64,000 bases of DNA from Lethocerus indicus (Eukaryota; Arthropoda; Insecta; Hemiptera; Belostomatidae). The position numbers and the translations under genes were made by a program. Positions 59,624 through 64,000 of the stretch are shown here, piece after piece; position 1 is the first letter of the stretch, and the number at the start of each line of letters is the position of its first letter. Below the pieces are notes generated by a model. The model did not search any database, was not told the DNA's origin, and saw only the letters and a program-made list of their open reading frames with translations. The stretch lies in contig JACDQD010000007.1 of NCBI GenBank assembly GCA_019843655.1, forward strand, positions 25,996,365 through 26,060,364, given 5' to 3'.

Positions 59624-62600
59624 GTACATACATACATATATATACTTTCCTTGGATAAATGAAATGTGTTTTAATACCCATTTTAATGGGGCACATAATA
59701 GCTAACCCCCAATTGTGCCATAAATAAAGAAAACAAATTGTATTGCTTTGTGTAGAATTCTGTTTGTGTAGGTTTTCGAATACTGTATTATTTTAAATGT
59801 TATAACTTTTGGTTGAAGTATGAATTGCGAATGGCCACTTTTTACACTATTTAATTTCAATTTTCAATCCAAATTTGCATTTTAATCCAGAGCCTATGAA
59901 ATATGATATATCAATGTGTATATAATTTGAAATATAATGTTAAAATTATTGCTTAAACATGTTTTGTGTAACTACTTTTTGGTAAATCTGTTATTTGCAT
60001 CATAATGGATTGCCTCCAGTTATATAACTCTTGTCTTCTGGTTTAGCAGTAACCGGCTCCTACTTTCCCCAGTGAACATTCCCAGGTGTTTATTCAAGAA
60101 AATATAATTGTTTTCCAGTTGCGATTTCTGTTTCATAATGAAAGAAGACTTTTCTTTAATGAACTTTGTATTGTGAAATGTCGGATTATTAGAATCTTTA
60201 TCAGAATTGATAAAACATAAGTTGAATGATTTAGCAGTGAGTCATCATTATCTGCATATCTTGACCATTCTCGTTTCAAATAGAATTCGCTGATTTTATC
60301 ATAGAAAAATCATTTCTTATTGAATTAAAAAAAATTTGAATGCCAACCAAACCGTTTGTTCCATTTTTGGACACAGGTTGGACAATTTATGCTCATTAAT
60401 TTCCACTTAATTCACAGTACACTGTGACTAAATAGTAACAAGTAAAAGTTAGTTTCATTGATTTCAGTTATTTGTTTGGATCTTGTGATTTCAGATAATT
60501 ATCCATGTAATATAGTGAAGTAGTTATACTTTTCAGCAGCTTATAAAGCATCCTATTATTTATAACTGATACTGTTTTTATACCTCATTAAAAAATTGCC
60601 ATTATAATAATTTTGCGTTGATCAGCTTTCATAATTCCATCTGTAGTAGCAGGATAGACCGTGTACAAGATCTGGGCTGCAGTTACATGTAATAGAGGGC
60701 ATTGTCAATTTCGTGCTCTGGATTCTTCACATTTTCTATCCTTTTCTTGTTACAACGTGAACTACCTGGAATTGTGTCACTTTCTTTCTCTAATTTGTGG
60801 CCTTATGTATTGATCCCAGTTTATACAGATAATTTTTATATTTTTTAACAACCTTCAGCCACTAATAACCACTATATATAAAGAGTGACACGAGAATTAT
60901 ATCTGACCAAGGTTATATTTCTGAATTGGAAGTTAAAAAAAAAATCATTTCACCTTTATAAATTTGTGGCACCTGTAAACCTGTTTTTTGAAGATCACAT
61001 TTTTTTCTCATATATAGTAATAAATTGTTAACTGAATTTGTTAGATAATAAATATTTTTAAATAATCAGTACAATTTCTATTTCTAACATAGTGAACATT
61101 TTGAAATACATTTTTAGTATTAGTTTTTTCAGTTTTGCAAATTTGTTAGGATTTTCATTCTGGCATAATAATTCAACTATCAACATACAATTACTTTATT
61201 ACATGTTATAAATTTTTGTTGACTGTGACACAGGAGTATATTTAATTAAGTATTGTTAAATAGAATAATTTTAACAATATTAATATCTACATGAACAATT
61301 GATTATGATCTTCAAAAAGTCTTATATTTGTTTTGCTCCATTTTCAAAACGGTTTTCAGCCATTTGTAAATTGAAACCATGTCATAAAAATGGTCAACCG
61401 CTTTTTATGATTAATAATAGTTCCATAACTGAGTCTACAGGTTGAGTGTTCATTGTGTTTGCCTGTCCAGTTATCAAGGCCCATTTATTTGTAAAACAAA
61501 AATTGTCCGATAAAAAATTTAGCAGTTACTGTGATCATTGTCATAATTTTTTCTGTTACGTCCGAATCAATGGAAATTTCCCTGATTGGAAATTTTGTTT
61601 CATTTTGAATTGATTTACTCATTTACAGTTTAATATTGCTCGCTATTAATTTATATAATTTTGAATGTAATAAAAATGCTCGAATTTATTTTAATAAAGT
61701 TTCACCAGTTCATTTACTGCAGTGATTCTGAAAATTAATTTATATTTTTTTTATTACACAAAAAAACATTGTTTACATGTTATGGGTGCAAATGATTTAT
61801 GTATTGTTCTGATATGATTCACATGATGAAATTAGCAACTGGTGTGACACTTTCCGGGGAAATTTGTTTAAGGTTGTTAAGCATTGTTAAATGTATATTC
61901 ATACATTTGACTCTCAACACAAGTTATGGTAATCTTCTGTCGCTTCTACCAAGAAAATATTTAAGTCTTACTTTTAATATATGGCTGTATAAAACAATTT
62001 GATTCCAGATGGAAGGTCGGAGCAGGGGGATGAGGGTGGGCGGCGAGGGCTCTCAGCCTTCGAGGCCTCCTTCTGCACCGCTTTTGGATGTGGACAGCGG
62101 GAGCGGGAGCAGTGGCGGCAGCGGCAAACAGCACTCGGCGCAGCAGTGGCCACCCCCCGCCAGGCCCACGCCGAACATGCCGCAGCAGAGGACTCTCAGC
62201 ATGCCCCAGCTACCGGCCGATCCCTCCCTCGGCATACCCATCAAGCCTCCACTCTACGGCCCGCCAAAACCACCAAGGTTTAAATTACGCTCTTCATTTT
62301 TCTATAAATATACGTAGTAAATTGAAAAATGACATACAAATAATTTAACATACCTGTTTTGTGGACTGCAAGGTGTTGGAATACCGTAGATTTTGTGTGT
62401 TTCTGTCTCCTCGCACTGGGTTTTGGCTGCTCGCCATCTTCAGTAGCGGTGTTCATCTAGGACTTATGGACAGCACAAGTGACTAACACTGCTACTGAAT
62501 ATGACGAACGGCCAAAACCAGTCTAGCAAAAGACCACACCGGCAAGAGGTGACTGGTTTTACATTAGGTGATTCTTACATGCATTCCGGCCTACGGGCCT

Positions 62601-63685
62601 TTCTACATTTAAGTACTCTATTATTAGGACTTGAATTTTTTACAATATCCTGGAAAATTAACAATAAAAACCCAAGTACTTAGATACATGGATTTAGAAG
62701 AACAAGATTTCCTTGAATGGAGAAACTCTCAGTGCAAATAAATCTTATTTCAGACTTCAATTCACGTATTCTTTCTGTGCTGTTGATTAAATCGACAAAA
62801 TATAATTAATTTAATATCGGTTAAGAAGTTTTTTATGAAGGGAGAAGGAAGGGTTCCAGTAGTCTGTAAATTAGTCCTACACGCACAATTTGATTCCGTT
62901 GGAGTTTCAAATTGTTTTCCTCCGTAGGAAATATATTTTTAGATTGTATATACATTAGAAAATATATATTATACCTATTCTCTTTGTGCCGCGGCAGGAG
63001 TGCTATAGGACTGGAGAGGCCTGTGCACGTCGACAAGGCGGAGATTAGATCGGCGCTGCAAAGCTGGCAGCTCGGCGTGATGAAGGAGGAGGAAAAGCGA
63101 GTACCCGGAAGCTATCCGCCTCCTGTACAGCAGGCCAACAGACAGCGTACTGTCGGTGATGGAAAACCACCAGGTAGCTATTGTCTCGATTCTAAATAAT
63201 TACAACCCTATAATATCATAACCAATCTGATGAATATCTACTGACATCCTCATAATTTTATATTTCAATAAACGGAGCACAATTATAAATCAAGAGAATT
63301 TCTTGATGGTAAATTATAAGTAAAAAATATCCAGGTGAAATATATACAAAACACCAGTATAACTTGAACTGACCCATAGTATCAGGAAAGAAACTCTAGT
63401 CCTACTGTGGGCAGTTCTACTTGACACTTTTTTCTTAATTCTTAATTATCAAGATGTTTTTAGGTCGTCGTATTTTTGTGACGAAAGACGTTAGTGAAAT
63501 TATTGAAAATACCAGCATTCCAAAATAACGGATGGCAAAATTACTATTGCTGGAAAATTATTATTTTGTCTTCACTAGGACCGCTTGTTCAGGATCCTAA
63601 CGCCCAGGGGCAGCATAAGAAACAGTCGGGTCGGCGCAGGGAGCCCAGGAGGCACACTTTACAGAATGGAATAGACTACAATATG
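58069..63685 (+). CDS. SAPCD2: SAPCD2-like (suppressor APC domain) protein, 3' end outside window
   Basis: Six exons in one frame: 58069-58095, 59110-59239, 59337-59482, 62009-62277, 62998-63173 and 63579-63685, with the last donor AATATG|gtaata leading out of the window. The start ATG (MSDRFDPSR) is followed by a strong donor, gtgagtag. Exons 2-3 form the N-terminal suppressor-APC domain: an EF-hand-like LFDILDDKGSGFVKFSDIE, then GLPKGVIESLRKV and LSFERFCAGLKICLL. Exons 4-6 are disordered, rich in Ser/Gly/Pro/Arg. From family knowledge, vertebrate SAPCD2 tunes spindle orientation and cell polarity by antagonising LGN at the cortex. A similar cortical or cytoskeletal role is inferred. The domain assignment is good; the exact ortholog name is less sure. 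Confidence 0.82.
59110..59239 (+). CDS. SAPCD2: SAPCD2-like exon 2: first half of suppressor APC domain
   Basis: The acceptor is ttatcag, phase 0. It reads VKAMPPSIPQSATLEGLPK, then the helix FVSALRTLFDILDD and KGSGFVKFS. It ends one base into the Asp codon completed by exon 3. The helix-loop (DDKGSG) resembles a degenerate EF-hand. Confidence 0.85.
59337..59482 (+). CDS. SAPCD2: SAPCD2-like exon 3: second half of suppressor APC domain
   Basis: Short upstream intron (97 bp), acceptor tttatag. It encodes DIEKRWQDDGTKGLPKGV, LRKVTPPNGMLSF and ERFCAGLKICLLRNQ, the most diagnostic part of the family (GLP.GV...LR...PP.G.L.FERF..GL). Phase 0 at CAG|gtttgt. Confidence 0.88.
59587..59644. repeat. 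(TA)n microsatellite in SAPCD2-like intron 3
   Basis: TA repeats, then cacgtacatacatacatata. Confidence 0.95.
61745..61870. repeat. Dispersed repeat family C, copy 3
   Basis: ttctgatatgattcacatga and ctggtgtgacactttccggg align with the other two copies. It lies in intron 3 of the SAPCD2-like gene. Confidence 0.65.
62009..62277 (+). CDS. SAPCD2: SAPCD2-like exon 4: disordered Ser/Gly/Pro segment
   Basis: Acceptor gattccag, phase 0; the exon opens with an internal ATG (MEGRSRGMRVG). It holds a Gly/Ser run (DSGSGSSGGSGK), a Gln/Pro segment and proline-rich KPPLYGPPKPP, a possible SH3-type ligand (inference). GC content is far above the flanking introns. It ends AG|gtttaa. Confidence 0.82.
62344..62553. 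mobile_element. Family A fold-back element in SAPCD2-like intron 4
   Basis: It starts tttaacatacctgttttgtg, with ggaataccgtagatttt, ggctgctcgccatcttcagt and the inverse arm ctactgaatatgacgaacgg / ccaaaaccagtctagc. The right end fades after gcaagaggtgac, and no border direct repeat is visible. Confidence 0.88.
62998..63173 (+). CDS. SAPCD2: SAPCD2-like exon 5
   Basis: The acceptor cgcggcag is followed by G completing an Arg codon. It encodes SAIGLERPVHVDKAEIRSAL, QSWQLGVMKEEEKR and a Pro/Gln linker. It ends one base into Gly at G|gtagct. The acidic-basic helical segment looks structured, but I do not recognise a domain. Confidence 0.82.
63579..63685 (+). CDS. SAPCD2: SAPCD2-like exon 6 (last exon in window)
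   Basis: Acceptor ttcactag, phase continuous with exon 5 (PPG|GPLVQDP). It is strongly basic (HKKQSGRRREPRRHTL) and ends NGIDYNM|gtaata, phase 0. The remaining window (63686-64000) is intron. Confidence 0.82.
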
Positions 63686-64000
63686 GTAATAAAATGAAAT
63701 AATTTTGTTAATTAATTTAATTATTCTACGATTGGTTAGTTTAGATGTAGAATTTAATTATGTTTTCCTTTTAAAACATTCTTTAATCCTGAAAGTATAT
63801 GTAACCATTACAATTCTTTATTTTTATTCACGATAATGAGAATCAATGAAATGAAAAAAAATATTATATTTAAGGGGTTGGAATTATATAAAGAGAAAGT
63901 CTATTACTAATTCATTGAGATAATACATACATTCACTTAATCTAAAACGTTATATGGATTTAAGGAAAAGATAATTGGCTTAACTGATATGTATTATAAC

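Larger units (their letters stand above)
59483..62008. other. SAPCD2-like intron 3
   Basis: 2.5 kb, AT-rich, with a TA microsatellite near its start and family C copy 3 near its end. Confidence 0.8.

Overview
The window looks like nuclear DNA of an insect (certainly an animal). Coding exons are short, bounded by GT..AG introns and scattered through AT-rich DNA. The two recognisable genes resemble insect genes, and the transposon debris (mariner, piggyBac, Jockey-type LINE, fold-back elements) is typical of insect genomes. I cannot name the order or species. Nothing prokaryotic, and no tRNA, rRNA or CRISPR array, was found.

Layout. Positions 1-41.6 kb hold no exon I can support. They are non-coding DNA with simple repeats, several dispersed repeat families and broken transposons. 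Part may be a very long first intron of the lectin gene. From 41,628 to 53,185 (+) lie ten exons of a single-pass membrane protein: fucolectin (F5/8-type) domain, C-type lectin domain, three sushi/CCP domains, Thr/Pro-rich stalk, transmembrane helix and cytoplasmic tail. All nine splice junctions keep one reading frame, giving about 720 residues. The layout and tail resemble Drosophila CG9095, a relative of the selectin-like adhesion protein Furrowed. The signal-peptide exon was not found. From 58,069 to beyond 63,685 (+) is the 5' part of a SAPCD2-like (suppressor APC domain) gene, six exons seen, running off the window.

The most unusual part is the 4.8-kb last intron of the lectin gene. It holds (i) a GC-rich, phase-compatible candidate alternative terminal exon, (ii) a 163-bp tandem array, and (iii) a 41-bp minisatellite. 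The minisatellite was duplicated together with the splice acceptor and first ~95 bp of the real last exon, creating a decoy exon that would give a shortened tail.

The second main finding is a fold-back element family (family A). Five copies have visible 10-13 bp direct repeats at their borders and constant, non-identical termini. Its core carries a hammerhead-ribozyme-like motif, CTGAAGA-hairpin-GAAAC. A related motif at 32,401-32,466 folds on paper into a three-way junction. Other relics are two mariner fragments, an internally deleted piggyBac element with an intact N-terminal ORF in a lectin-gene intron, four Jockey-type 3' ends, and repeat families B and C.
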